Below are positions 38,420 through 52,704 of a DNA stretch of 64,000 bases, piece after piece; the stretch's first letter is position 1; each line of letters opens with the position of its first letter. The position numbers and the translations under genes are program-made. The notes beneath the pieces were generated by a model, which ran no database searches, was not told the DNA's origin, and saw only the letters and a program-made list of their open reading frames with translations. Origin of the DNA: Pseudomonas putida (GTDB lineage: Bacteria > Pseudomonadota > Gammaproteobacteria > Pseudomonadales > Pseudomonadaceae); the NCBI RefSeq assembly GCF_026625125.1, contig NZ_CP113097.1:992001-1056000 (forward strand), read 5' to 3'.

Positions 38420-39013
38420 ATGAGCAATGACGGCGTCAACGCAGGCCGGCGCCGCTTCCTCGTAGCCGCGACATCCGTGGTCGGGGCAGCGGGGGCAGTG
38501 GGGGCTGCGGTACCGTTCGTGGGGTCATGGTTTCCCAGTGCCAAGGCGAAGGCGGCTGGTGCACCGGTGAAGGTCAACATCGCCAAGGTCGAACCTGGGC
38601 AGCAGATGGTGGCGGAGTGGCGCGGTCAGCCAGTGTTCATCGTGCGGCGAACGGACGAGATTCTGGGGAACCTCACGAAGGTCACGGCCGAGCTCGCCGA
38701 CCCTGAATCGAAGGCCTCGGTGCAGCCGGAGTACGTCGACCCCCAGGTGCGCTCGATCAAGCCGGAAATCCTCATTCTCGTAGGCCTGTGCACCCACCTT
38801 GGCTGCTCGCCGACCTTCCGCCCGGAAGTCGCGCCCGCCGACCTTGGGCCGAAATGGGTGGGGGGTTACTTCTGCCCCTGCCACGGTTCCCACTACGACT
38901 TGGCCGGGCGTGTCTACAAATCGCAGCCAGCACCTCTCAACCTGCCAGTGCCACCGCACTCTTACGAGTCGGATGACATCGTCGTCATCGGCGTCGACCA
39001 GGAGAAAGCATGA
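38420..39013 (+). CDS. petA: Ubiquinol-cytochrome c reductase iron-sulfur subunit PetA
   Basis: The 197-residue Rieske protein has a twin-arginine-like N-terminus (GRRRFLVAATSVVGAAGAVG) that anchors it to the membrane. The [2Fe-2S] site is CTHLGCSP (about 127-134) and CPCHGSHYD (about 153-161). It passes electrons from ubiquinol to cytochrome c1. It starts petABC; its stop overlaps the petB start. The upstream gap (38210-38419) holds no gene; TTGTCA near 38308 may be a -35 box. Confidence 0.95.
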   Translation: MSNDGVNAGRRRFLVAATSVVGAAGAVGAAVPFVGSWFPSAKAKAAGAPVKVNIAKVEPGQQMVAEWRGQPVFIVRRTDEILGNLTKVTAELADPESKASVQPEYVDPQVRSIKPEILILVGLCTHLGCSPTFRPEVAPADLGPKWVGGYFCPCHGSHYDLAGRVYKSQPAPLNLPVPPHSYESDDIVVIGVDQEKA

Positions 39014-40224
39014 TGAGCAAGTTCATGGACTGGATTGATGCTCGCTTCCCCGCCACCAAGATGTGGGAAGATCACCTGAGCAAGTATTACGCGCCCAAGA
39101 ACTTCAATTTCCTGTATTTCTTCGGCTCGTTGGCCCTGTTGGTGCTGGTCAACCAGATCGTCACCGGTGTATGGCTGACCATGAGTTTCACGCCCTCGGC
39201 GGAAGAGGCCTTCGCGTCGGTCGAGTACATCATGCGTGACGTGGAGTACGGCTGGATCTTGCGTTATTTGCACTCCACCGGCGCTTCGGCGTTCTTCGTG
39301 GTGGTCTACCTGCACATGTTTCGCGGCCTGCTCTATGGCTCCTACCAAAAGCCACGGGAACTGGTCTGGCTGTTCGGTATGCTGATCTACCTGGCGCTGA
39401 TGGCCGAGGCCTTCATGGGCTATCTGCTGCCTTGGGGGCAGATGTCGTACTGGGGTGCCCAGGTGATCATCTCGCTGTTCGGTGCGATCCCGGTGATCGG
39501 CGACGACCTCACCCAGTGGATCCGCGGTGACTACCTGATTTCTGGCATCACCCTGAACCGCTTCTTTGCGCTGCACGTAGTGGCCCTGCCGATCGTCATT
39601 CTCGGGCTGGTTGTGTTGCACATCCTCGCCTTGCACGAGGTGGGTTCGAACAACCCTGATGGGGTCGATATCAAGAAGAAAAAGGACGAGAACGGTATCC
39701 CGCTGGATGGTATCCCGTTCCACCCGTACTACACCGTCAAGGACATTGTCGGCGTGGTGGTGTTCCTGTTCGTCTTCTGTGCGGTAGTGTTCTTCTTCCC
39801 GGAAATGGGCGGCTACTTCCTGGAAAAACCCAACTTCGAACAGGCCAACGCGTTCAAGACGCCTGAGCATATCGCGCCGGTCTGGTACTTCACGCCGTTC
39901 TACGCGATTTTGCGTGCGGTGCCCGACAAGCTCATGGGCGTAATCGCCATGGGGGCGGCGATCGCCGTGCTGTTCGTGTTGCCTTGGCTCGACCGAAGCC
40001 CGGTACGCTCAATGCGCTACAAGGGCTGGATCAGCAAGGTCTTCCTGCTGGTGTTCTGCATTTCCTTCGTCATCCTCGGCATTTTGGGGGTGCTGGCGCC
40101 TACCCCAGGCCGCACGCTGCTGTCGCAGGTGTGCACCGTGCTGTACTTCGCCTACTTCCTGTTGATGCCGTTCTACACAAGGCTTGAGAAGACCAAACCG
40201 GTTCCGGAAAGGGTGACTGGCTGA
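39010..40224 (+). CDS. petB: Ubiquinol-cytochrome c reductase cytochrome b subunit PetB
   Basis: The 404-residue integral membrane protein has eight helices. Heme ligands are visible in the second (RYLHSTGASAFFVVVYLHMF) and fourth (RFFALHVVALPIVILGLVVLH minus one residue) helices. PEWYF-like motif here reads PVWYFTPFYAILRAVPDK. It holds the Qo and Qi sites of complex III. ATG 39010 (MMSKFMDW) overlaps the petA stop; ATG 39013 is equally possible and gives 403 residues. Confidence 0.95.
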   Translation: MMSKFMDWIDARFPATKMWEDHLSKYYAPKNFNFLYFFGSLALLVLVNQIVTGVWLTMSFTPSAEEAFASVEYIMRDVEYGWILRYLHSTGASAFFVVVYLHMFRGLLYGSYQKPRELVWLFGMLIYLALMAEAFMGYLLPWGQMSYWGAQVIISLFGAIPVIGDDLTQWIRGDYLISGITLNRFFALHVVALPIVILGLVVLHILALHEVGSNNPDGVDIKKKKDENGIPLDGIPFHPYYTVKDIVGVVVFLFVFCAVVFFFPEMGGYFLEKPNFEQANAFKTPEHIAPVWYFTPFYAILRAVPDKLMGVIAMGAAIAVLFVLPWLDRSPVRSMRYKGWISKVFLLVFCISFVILGILGVLAPTPGRTLLSQVCTVLYFAYFLLMPFYTRLEKTKPVPERVTG

Positions 40225-41003
40225 TGAAAAAGTTGATTGCAGTATTTTTGCTGGCAGTGATGCCTGCCTTTACCTTTGCTGCCGGGCCGGGGTTGGAGCT
40301 GGACAAAGTCGATATCGACCTGACGGACAAGGCTGCGATGCAGGATGGTGCGCGGACTTTCGCCAACTATTGCATGGGTTGCCACAGCGCCAAGTTCCAG
40401 CGTTACGAGCGCGTAGCCGATGACTTGGGAATACCCCATGAGCTGATGCTCGAGAAACTGGTGTTCACCGGGGCCAAGATCGGCGACCACATGAACATCG
40501 GCATGAAGCCCGATGATGCCAAGACCTGGTTCGGGGCTGCGCCGCCTGACCTGACCCTGGTTGCCCGGGTGCGGGGTACCGATTGGCTGTACACCTACCT
40601 GCGCAGCTTCTATGAGGACAAATCGCGGCCTTATGGGGTCAACAACAAGGTATTCCCGAACGTCGGCATGCCCAATGTGCTGGTCGGGCTGCAGGGTAAC
40701 CAGGTGATCGGGTGCAAGCAGGTGCAGAGGGTGGTCGATGGCAAGAAGCAATTCGACCCCTTGACCGGCAGCCCTTTGACCCATGAAGCGTGTGACCAGC
40801 TGACCATCACGCCGAATTCCGGTACCCTGACGCCTGAGCAGTTCGACGAGAAGGTCAAGAACCTGGTGACCTTCCTGGCCTATTCGGCCAACCCGGTCAA
40901 ACTGGAAAGCCAGCGCATCGGCACCTATGTGTTGCTGTACCTGGCCTTCTTCTTCGTGTTCGCCTACTTGCTCAAGCGCGAATACTGGAAGGACGTGCAC
41001 TGA
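40224..41003 (+). CDS. petC: Cytochrome c1 PetC
   Basis: The 259-residue subunit has a signal peptide (MKKLIAVFLLAVMPAFTFA), the heme motif CMGCHS (about 51-56) and a C-terminal membrane anchor (YVLLYLAFFFVFAYLL) with the basic tail KREYWKDVH. It accepts electrons from the Rieske protein. Its ATG shares one base with the petB stop. It is the last gene of petABC; sspA follows after about 120 bases. Confidence 0.95.
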   Translation: MKKLIAVFLLAVMPAFTFAAGPGLELDKVDIDLTDKAAMQDGARTFANYCMGCHSAKFQRYERVADDLGIPHELMLEKLVFTGAKIGDHMNIGMKPDDAKTWFGAAPPDLTLVARVRGTDWLYTYLRSFYEDKSRPYGVNNKVFPNVGMPNVLVGLQGNQVIGCKQVQRVVDGKKQFDPLTGSPLTHEACDQLTITPNSGTLTPEQFDEKVKNLVTFLAYSANPVKLESQRIGTYVLLYLAFFFVFAYLLKREYWKDVH

Positions 41004-41024
41004 TCACGCAGTAGTTTCTGGTAG

Positions 41025-41747
<723 letters not shown>

Positions 41748-41757
41748 GGAGCCGTTG

Positions 41758-42189
41758 ATGAACTCCAGTCGCCCCTATCTGGTTCGAGCACTGTACGAGT
41801 GGATCGTCGACAACGATTGCACGCCCCATATGCTGGTCAATGCCGAATACCCGGCAGTCCAGGTGCCGCAAGGTTTCGCCAGTGACGGCCAGATCGTCCT
41901 GAACATCTCCCCAAGTGCCGTGCGCAGCCTGCACATGGACAACGATGCGGTGAGCTTCGAAGGGCGCTTCGGTGGTGTTGCCCACTCGTTGTTCGTGCCG
42001 GTCGGCGCAATTCTGGGTATTTATGCCCGCGAGAACGGCCAAGGCATGGTCTTCGAGCTGGAGCCTCCGTTGATGGACGGCGAAGAGCCGGAAGATGAGG
42101 GTGTCGAGCCGGACGACGACGGCCCGCCGGAAGGGGGTGGCCAGCCGCCGCGTCCGACTGGGCGGCCGAGCCTGAAGGTGGTCAAGTAA
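41758..42189 (+). CDS. sspB: ClpXP protease specificity-enhancing factor SspB
   Basis: The 143-residue adaptor delivers ssrA-tagged proteins to ClpXP. The folded part (MNSSRPYLVRALYEWIVDND to VFVPVGAILGIYARENG region) is followed by an acidic disordered tail and ends with the ClpX-docking tail PSLKVVK. The ATG at 41758 follows AGGAG. It is co-transcribed with sspA (10-base gap) and ends at a bidirectional terminator. Confidence 0.94.
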   Translation: MNSSRPYLVRALYEWIVDNDCTPHMLVNAEYPAVQVPQGFASDGQIVLNISPSAVRSLHMDNDAVSFEGRFGGVAHSLFVPVGAILGIYARENGQGMVFELEPPLMDGEEPEDEGVEPDDDGPPEGGGQPPRPTGRPSLKVVK

Positions 42190-42191
42190 CG

Positions 42192-42224
42192 AAAAAAGGC
42201 GATCCGTCAGGGTCGCCTTTTTCT
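42192..42224. terminator. Bidirectional terminator between sspB and a lipoprotein gene
   Basis: AAAAAGGCGATCC and GGGTCGCCTTTTT pair around GTCA, with A on one side and T on the other, serving the convergent genes. Confidence 0.9.
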
Positions 42225-42241
42225 TTGCTGCGCGGTGATGG

Positions 42242-42460
42242 TTACAGGTCGCTGATGGTGCGAATCTGGTCACGGTTAACGCGGGTCTGTTTACCATCCA
42301 GCTGCTGGAATTCGTAGAAGCCGGACTCCTGATCGAACGTCGGCTCGTCAACGGTCTGGAACTCGCGACCGTCGTTCAGGGTAATCAGGCTTGGGGTGGA
42401 GCAGCCGGCCAGGGTGGCGAAGGCGCCGATCAGCAGGGCGGGCAGCAGAAGCTTTTTCAT
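42242..42460 (-). CDS. YgdI/YgdR-like lipoprotein (DUF903)
   Basis: The 72-residue lipoprotein has lipobox LAGC (about 17-20) and the DUF903 body ITLNDGREFQTVDEPTFD then GFYEFQQLDGKQTRVNRDQI. Members are small SH3-like outer-membrane or periplasmic lipoproteins of unclear role. It lies at the end of an envelope cluster on the minus strand. Confidence 0.87.
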   Translation of the reverse strand: MKKLLLPALLIGAFATLAGCSTPSLITLNDGREFQTVDEPTFDQESGFYEFQQLDGKQTRVNRDQIRTISDL

Positions 42461-42539
42461 ACGGTGTTTCCTGAGGTTGCGAAGGTAGAGCGATCAGGTT
42501 GCCTGCACCCGCGTTCAAGGGCTGGTGCAGGCAAGGGTG

Positions 42540-43717
<1,178 letters not shown>

Positions 43718-43794
43718 TTAAGTGGGGCGGTGGCCTTTGCTACACGCAACAGGGACCAGCCCGCGAAACATAGAGCAATAAAAGGGGAGTGGGT

Positions 43795-44166
43795 TCAGCA
43801 TTCGAAGGCGTTTTTCAGCCATTGAAGCGGCCTGCCTGCGTGGTGGCTACCCTGCAAGGCGACAACATCGAAGCGGCACGGGTGGTTGGCCCAGCAAGAC
43901 TCCTTCAGCAGAAAAAGGCTGGCGGCATGCACCAGTCGCCTCTGCTTGCGCCCGTCGATACTGCCGAGGGCGCCACCGAAGCCCGCGTGCAACCGATAGC
44001 GGACTTCGACGAATACTACTGTATCGGTGTCGAGCATGACCAGATCAAGCTCGCCACCTTTGCATCGCCAATTACGCGTCAGCAGTTGCAGGCCTTGCCC
44101 TTGAAGAAACTCAAGGGCTTGGTTTTCTGCGGCATGGCCGGCGCTGGTTGGCGATGCTTGGGGCAT
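43795..44166 (-). CDS. yraN: YraN family protein (UPF0102)
   Basis: The 123-residue protein has the nuclease-like fold (AENQALEFLQGQGLQLLTRN, then WRCKGGELDLVMLD, then VFVEVRYR): the E-x-D-x-E-V pattern of Holliday-resolvase-like endonucleases (E in GGELD, E in VEV). Activity is not established. It shares one base with the lpoA stop. Confidence 0.9.
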   Translation of the reverse strand: MPQASPTSAGHAAENQALEFLQGQGLQLLTRNWRCKGGELDLVMLDTDTVVFVEVRYRLHAGFGGALGSIDGRKQRRLVHAASLFLLKESCWANHPCRFDVVALQGSHHAGRPLQWLKNAFEC

Positions 44167-45983
44167 CAGCGGAGGGTATCGGGCAGGCGCTTGACCTGGC
44201 CGCCCGAAAATTCAGCCCACGGCAGCTGGCGCTCGATGCGCTGACTGGCGTTCATGCTCAGGCTGCCCGACAGTCCCTGTACACGGTTATCCGGCAGCGC
44301 TTTGAGCTGGCCCAGGCGGGGCGCCAGGCTATAGGCGTCTACACCCATGGCATATAGACGGCCCAGGCTGCCAGCGGCTTGTGGCCACTGCTGGACCACC
44401 TGCTGACGCAGGCTGTTGGTGGTGTCGAGCAGCCACGGGGTTTCGCAGAAACGGATGCCGTTCATGTCGTTGTACTGGTTGACGTCACCGCTGGCGCTGT
44501 ACAGGTTCGAGGTGGCATAGACCGGAACGTCGCCAGCGTACTGGAAGTTCAGGGTGGGCTTGATCTGCTGTGCCTGTTGCGGGGTCGAGGCGAGGAAGAT
44601 GAAGTCGATGTCCTGGCGGCGCGAGGGTTGCGCAGCAATGGTGCCGCCCACGGTGCTCTGCAGGCTCTGTGCGCGGCCTTCGCTCTGGCGCAGCTGGAAC
44701 AGATTGGCGATCTGTTGGGCCAGGGCGACTGGCTGGGCGATGCGTTCGGCGGCGAGGATGGTGCCGCCATTGCCTTCCCAGTCCTGGCGGAACGCGGCAA
44801 GCACGCGGTCGCCCCATTCACCGGCCGGCACCAGGGCCACCGCGCGAACCATGCCGTCGGCGCGGGCGCGGCGCGATACTTCGCGGGCTTCGTCTTCGGC
44901 AGCCAGGCCGAACTGGAAAAGTTGTGGCGGGGCGGTCTGGCCCGCGTCAGCGTAATTCAGGGCGAGGGTGGTGATGGGCAGCTGGGCGTTGGCGGCCAGC
45001 TTCTTGACCAGCGCTTTTTCCAGCGGGCCGACTACCAGTTGCACGCCATCGGCCTGGGCCTGGCGATAGAAGTCATCCAGCGAGCCGATGCGTGAGCTGT
45101 CATACACCTGTACGGCCGGCGCTTGCTGGCCCGCCTGCTGGGCCTGGAAGTGCGCGGCCATGAAGCCGTCACGCAGGGCGCGGGCGACACCGGCAAGCGG
45201 GCCTTCCTGGGGTAGCAGCAGACCGATCTTGGTCAGCGGCTGGCTTGCCAGTTCCTTGAGCTTGACCAAGGCCGATGGCAGCTGCAGTGCCGCGGGATGG
45301 TCTGGGTGTTGCTGGCGCCAGGTCTCGATCGCGGCCTGCTGCTGCTCCAGCGTGCCTGCGCTTTTCACGGCCAGAGCCAGGCGGGTCCAGCCGGCCAGGG
45401 TCTGATCGCCAGCGGGCTGCTGCAGTTGCTCTGCCGGCAGCGAGGCGACCAAGGCCCAGGTCGCGTCATTGTTGGCGGCGGCAGCCTGGCCGCTGAGCAG
45501 TGGGGCCAGCATCACGCGCTGTTGCGCAGCGGCCAGGGCTTGACCGTCGGCTTCCAGGGCGGCGGCGTGGACGCTATACGTACGCACCTGCTGCTCGGCC
45601 GGCAATTGGCCGAGGTGCTGCAGGCTGGGGTGCGACAAGGCGCTGAGGGCGGCTTTGGGCTGGTTGCGGCTCATGGCCAGTTCGGCGCCCAGTGTGGCGG
45701 CGAAGATCTGTTGGGCAGGCTTGAGCGTATCCATGGGGACCTGCTCGAGAATGCGTGCCGCGCGCGGGTAGTCCTTCTGCTTGTATGCCAGGTCGGCAGC
45801 GCTCAGGCGCAGCAGGGCGGCATCTTCGGCAGACGTGCTGGCCGCCGCTTTCTCGAGCAGTTGCTCGATGCTGGCGTCCGGCGTGCGTGGCAGCTCTCCG
45901 AGGCTGGATGAGGGCGAGCTGGCGCAGGCTGCCAGCAAGGCAGCGAGGCAGAGGGCTGTGAGCAGCCGCAGGCAAGCGATCAT
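44166..45983 (-). CDS. lpoA: Penicillin-binding protein activator LpoA
   Basis: The 605-residue outer-membrane lipoprotein (LLAACASS lipobox) has an N-terminal helical repeat domain (about 30-245) and a C-terminal periplasmic-binding-protein-like domain (from about 255; IGLLLPQEGPLAGVARALRD, then VVGPLEKALVKKLAA). It activates PBP1a-type synthases. It heads the minus-strand cluster lpoA-yraN-SIS-dolP and is divergent from rsmI. Confidence 0.92.
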   Translation of the reverse strand: MIACLRLLTALCLAALLAACASSPSSSLGELPRTPDASIEQLLEKAAASTSAEDAALLRLSAADLAYKQKDYPRAARILEQVPMDTLKPAQQIFAATLGAELAMSRNQPKAALSALSHPSLQHLGQLPAEQQVRTYSVHAAALEADGQALAAAQQRVMLAPLLSGQAAAANNDATWALVASLPAEQLQQPAGDQTLAGWTRLALAVKSAGTLEQQQAAIETWRQQHPDHPAALQLPSALVKLKELASQPLTKIGLLLPQEGPLAGVARALRDGFMAAHFQAQQAGQQAPAVQVYDSSRIGSLDDFYRQAQADGVQLVVGPLEKALVKKLAANAQLPITTLALNYADAGQTAPPQLFQFGLAAEDEAREVSRRARADGMVRAVALVPAGEWGDRVLAAFRQDWEGNGGTILAAERIAQPVALAQQIANLFQLRQSEGRAQSLQSTVGGTIAAQPSRRQDIDFIFLASTPQQAQQIKPTLNFQYAGDVPVYATSNLYSASGDVNQYNDMNGIRFCETPWLLDTTNSLRQQVVQQWPQAAGSLGRLYAMGVDAYSLAPRLGQLKALPDNRVQGLSGSLSMNASQRIERQLPWAEFSGGQVKRLPDTLR

Positions 45984-46170
45984 GTAAAGGTCCTGTTACT
46001 CGATCAAGTTGGCCGGCAATTGTACCCAAGCGTTGGCCGGGGCGCGATGTTGCTGAACGCGAACCTTCACTATAGGTGTACCTGAGGTGGCTGCAGGTGA
46101 AGTTCTTTGCGCCCTGTTACCGGCGCTCGGGCTACAATGGCGCCTTTGATCCGAAAGGCAGGTGTGCGCA

Positions 46171-47046
46171 GTGACTGATGTGGCAGGGGCTTCGAAATCC
46201 ACCGTGGGGACGCTGTACGTGGTCGCGACCCCCATTGGCAACCTCGACGACATGAGCGCCAGGGCATTGAAGGTGTTGGCTAACGTCGCCCTGATCGCCG
46301 CCGAGGACACCCGGCACTCGATCCGCCTGCTGCAGCATTTCGGCATCGATACGCCGCTGGCTGCCTGTCACGAGCACAATGAGCGGGACGAAGGCGGGCG
46401 TTTCATCACCAAGCTTCTGGCCGGTGAGGATGTGGCGCTGGTTTCCGATGCCGGTACGCCATTGATTTCCGACCCTGGTTACCACCTGGTGCGCCAGGCG
46501 CGAGCCGCCGGCGTCGATGTGGTGCCTGTGCCTGGCGCCTGTGCGCTGATTGCCGCGCTTTCGGCGGCCGGGCTGCCCTCTGATCGGTTCATTTTCGAAG
46601 GCTTCCTCCCCGCCAAAAGCGCAGGCCGCCGTGCCCGGCTCGAACAGGTCAAGGAAGAGCCGCGTACCTTGATTTTCTACGAGGCGCCCCATCGCATTCT
46701 TGAGTGTCTGGAGGACATGGAACTGGTGTTCGGTGCCGAGCGCCCGGCGTTGCTCGCGCGTGAGCTGACCAAAACCTTCGAGACCCTCAAAGGCTTGCCG
46801 CTCGGGGAGCTGCGCGAGTTCGTGGCGGGTGACAGCAACCAGCAGCGCGGCGAGTGCGTGGTGTTGGTCGGTGGCTGGAGTGCGCCGGAGGGTGAGGCGG
46901 CGATCAGCGTCCAGGCGCAGCGTGTACTGGACCTGCTTTTGGCCGAATTGCCGCTCAAGCGTGCAGCGGCCCTGGCGGCGGAGATCACCGGCGTGCGCAA
47001 GAACCTGTTGTATCAGGCAGCACTGGAAAAGCAGAAAGCGCAGTAG
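46171..47046 (+). CDS. rsmI: 16S rRNA (cytidine(1402)-2'-O)-methyltransferase RsmI
   Basis: The 291-residue methyltransferase shows [20 protein letters not shown], then [14 protein letters not shown], and [20 protein letters not shown]. It modifies C1402 of 16S rRNA with SAM. The start GTG 46171 has AGG 8 bases upstream; GTG... 46162 is also open. It is divergent from lpoA, and rnpB follows. Confidence 0.93.
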   Translation: MTDVAGASKSTVGTLYVVATPIGNLDDMSARALKVLANVALIAAEDTRHSIRLLQHFGIDTPLAACHEHNERDEGGRFITKLLAGEDVALVSDAGTPLISDPGYHLVRQARAAGVDVVPVPGACALIAALSAAGLPSDRFIFEGFLPAKSAGRRARLEQVKEEPRTLIFYEAPHRILECLEDMELVFGAERPALLARELTKTFETLKGLPLGELREFVAGDSNQQRGECVVLVGGWSAPEGEAAISVQAQRVLDLLLAELPLKRAAALAAEITGVRKNLLYQAALEKQKAQ

Positions 47047-47057
47047 TGGCGCTTTGA

Positions 47058-47063
47058 TATAAT
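47058..47063 (+). promoter_or_regulatory. Promoter -10 box before rnpB
   Basis: A perfect TATAAT at 47058-47063 lies about 50 bases before the RNase P RNA, right behind the rsmI stop. The -35 region (TAGTGGC around 47043) is weak. Confidence 0.6.
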
Positions 47064-47110
47064 TGCGGTATTGCTTGTTCTTGAGCGCAGCTGCCGTTAA
47101 CCTTGGCGCC

Positions 47111-47488
47111 GGAGAGTCGATCGGACAGTCGCTGCCCGCTTTGGTTCCGCAACTTTTGTTGCGTAACGGCGGGGGGAGGAAAGTCCGGGCTCCATAGGGC
47201 AGAGTGCCAGGTAACGCCTGGGAGGCGCGAGCCTACGGAAAGTGCCACAGAAAATAACCGCCTAAGCACTTCGGTGCCGGTAAGGGTGAAAAGGTGCGGT
47301 AAGAGCGCACCGCACGTCTGGCAACAGTTCGTGGCTAGGTAAACCCCACTCGGAGCAAGACCAAATAGGGTTCCATCAGGCGTGGCCCGCGTCGGAACCG
47401 GGTAGGTTGCTAGAGGCGTCCAGTGATGGCCGTCGTAGAGGAATGACTGTCCTCGACAAAACCCGGCTTACAGATCGACTCTCCACCT
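47111..47488 (+). ncRNA. rnpB: RNase P RNA (class A)
   Basis: The sequence carries the hallmark segments GGAGAGTCGATCGGACAGTC at the 5' end, GGGGGGAGGAAAGTCCGGGC (CR-I region), CAGAAAATAACCGCC, GTAAGGGTGAAAAGGTGCGG, AACCCCACTCGGAGCAAGAC and, at the 3' end, ACAGATCGACTCTCC. The two ends pair to form P1. It is the catalytic RNA that matures tRNA 5' ends. End points are estimated within about ten bases. Confidence 0.95.
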
Positions 47489-47567
47489 CTCCTCCCTTCT
47501 GCTTGATCGATGGCAGAGCGCGTTTGTAATACCGAAAAGATCTTACTCTTCATAAATCACTTTAAGT

Positions 47568-47586
47568 TCAAACGGTATCCGTTTGA
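47568..47586. repeat. Perfect palindrome after rnpB
   Basis: TCAAACGG-TAT-CCGTTTGA, followed by T-rich sequence up to 47623. It may be the rnpB terminator or an operator ahead of the dcw cluster. The gap 47489-47713 otherwise shows nothing. Confidence 0.6.
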
Positions 47587-47689
47587 GTGGGTTTGATTTT
47601 TCACGCTTTTTTTTACCCTCTGTAGTCCTTCCTCCTTCCTTTATTGAGCTAAATCTCGGTCCTGTAAGGGTTTTCCGTATGAACGCGCC

Positions 47690-47719
47690 TTGACGGTGCA
47701 GCGGACGGATTCCTATAGT
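47690..47719 (+). promoter_or_regulatory. Sigma70 promoter of mraZ and the dcw cluster
   Basis: TTGACG (47690-47695) and TATAGT (47714-47719) with 18 bases between them, followed directly by MraZ boxes. It is probably the main promoter of the cluster. Confidence 0.8.
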
Positions 47720-47728
47720 GTGCGCAAG

Positions 47729-47762
47729 TGGCAGAAAGTGGGATGAAGTGGGTTTTCTGGCA
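47729..47762 (+). promoter_or_regulatory. MraZ-binding boxes upstream of mraZ
   Basis: TGGCA, TGGGA and TGGGT (starting 47729, 47739, 47749) are spaced by exactly 10 bases, with a fourth TGGCA at 47758. This matches the TGGGN boxes with 5-base spacers bound by MraZ in E. coli. They lie in the transcribed start region, allowing autorepression. Confidence 0.8.
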
Positions 47763-47794
47763 CAAAAAAGCTACCATTGTGGGGAATCGCAGCC

Positions 47795-48250
47795 GTGTTC
47801 CGCGGAGCCAACGCCGTCAGCCTCGATGCCAAGGGCCGTCTCGCCATGCCGAGCCGGTACCGTGACGAGCTCGATTCGCGTTGCAATGGTCAGTTGATCG
47901 TGACCATCGACGCCGTCGACCCCTGCTTGTGCGTTTACCCCCTCGATGAGTGGGAACAGATTGAAGCCAAGTTGCGTGCCTTGCCGTCGTTGCGTGAGGA
48001 AAACCGCCGCCTGCAGCGTTTGCTGATCGGTAATGCGGTTGACCTGGAGCTCGACGGCAGTGGCCGTTTCCTGGTACCGCCCCGCCTGCGGGAGTACGCC
48101 AAGCTGGACAAGAAGGCGATGCTGGTGGGGCAACTGAACAAATTCCAGCTGTGGGATGAGGATGCCTGGAACGCAGTTTCGGCAGCCGACCTTGCAGCTA
48201 TCCAACAACCGGGCGCCATGCCCGACGATTTACGTGACCTGATCCTGTGA
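47795..48250 (+). CDS. mraZ: Transcriptional regulator MraZ
   Basis: The 151-residue DNA-binding protein with two SpoVT/AbrB-like halves ([20 protein letters not shown]; then [20 protein letters not shown]). I use GTG 47795 ([11 protein letters not shown]) with GGGGA upstream; the frame is open to a TTG at 47777. It represses its own cluster through the boxes upstream. Its stop overlaps the rsmH start by three bases. Confidence 0.92.
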   Translation: MFRGANAVSLDAKGRLAMPSRYRDELDSRCNGQLIVTIDAVDPCLCVYPLDEWEQIEAKLRALPSLREENRRLQRLLIGNAVDLELDGSGRFLVPPRLREYAKLDKKAMLVGQLNKFQLWDEDAWNAVSAADLAAIQQPGAMPDDLRDLIL

Positions 48251-49190
48251 CCATAGATAGCGGCTTCAACCACATCACCGTCCTGCTCGACGAAGCTGTC
48301 GAGGCATTGGCCCTGCGCGCCGACGGTTGCTATCTCGACGGCACCTTCGGCCGCGGCGGGCACAGCCGTCTGATCCTCAGCAAGCTCGGGCCGGATGGTC
48401 GGCTGCTGGGCTTCGACAAAGATCCTCAAGCGATTGCCACGGGGCAAGCGCTGGCGGCCGAAGACGGCCGCTTTGTCATTGTGCAGCGCAGTTTTGCCGA
48501 GCTGGGCGCTGAAGTGGCCGAGCGAGGCCTGGCTGGCAAGGTCAGCGGTATCCTGCTCGATCTGGGCGTGTCCTCGCCCCAGCTGGACGACCCTGAGCGG
48601 GGGTTCAGTTTCCTCAATGACGGCCCGCTGGATATGCGCATGAACCCCGACCAGGGCATCAGCGCTGCCGAGTTCATCGCCACCGCGCCGGTCGAGGAAA
48701 TTGCCCGCGTTTTCAAAGAGTATGGCGAGGAACGTTTTGCCGGCCGCATGGCGCGCGCCGTGGTAGAGCGCCGCGAAAAGCAGCCGTTCACCCGGACTGC
48801 GGACCTGGCCGAAGTGCTCAAGGTCGCCAACCCTGCCTGGGAAAAGGGCAAGAACCCAGCAACCCGTGCCTTCCAGGGCCTGCGCATTCACGTCAACAAC
48901 GAGCTGGGCGATCTTGAGGCCGGCCTTGAGGCTGCACTCGAGGCGCTGGAAGTCGGCGGCCGTCTGGCGGTGATTAGCTTCCATTCGCTGGAAGACCGTA
49001 TCGTCAAGTTGTTCATGCGCAAACTGGTCAAGGGTGAAGCGGACAACCTGCCGCGCAACCTGCCAGTTCAGCACAAGGCCTTCGAGCCGAAAATCCGTCT
49101 GATCGGCAAGGCTCAGTTTGCTTCCGAAGCCGAGCTCAAGGCCAACCCGCGGTCGCGCAGCGCCGTGATGCGGGTGGCGGAGAAGCTTCG

Positions 49191-49194
<4 letters not shown>
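48247..49194 (+). CDS. rsmH: 16S rRNA (cytosine(1402)-N4)-methyltransferase RsmH
   Basis: The 315-residue SAM-dependent enzyme shows [27 protein letters not shown] and [11 protein letters not shown] with [13 protein letters not shown]. With RsmI, also in this window, it makes the m4Cm1402 mark. GTG start overlaps the mraZ stop; ftsL starts in its stop. Confidence 0.95.
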
Positions 49195-52696
<3,502 letters not shown>

Positions 52697-52704
<8 letters not shown>

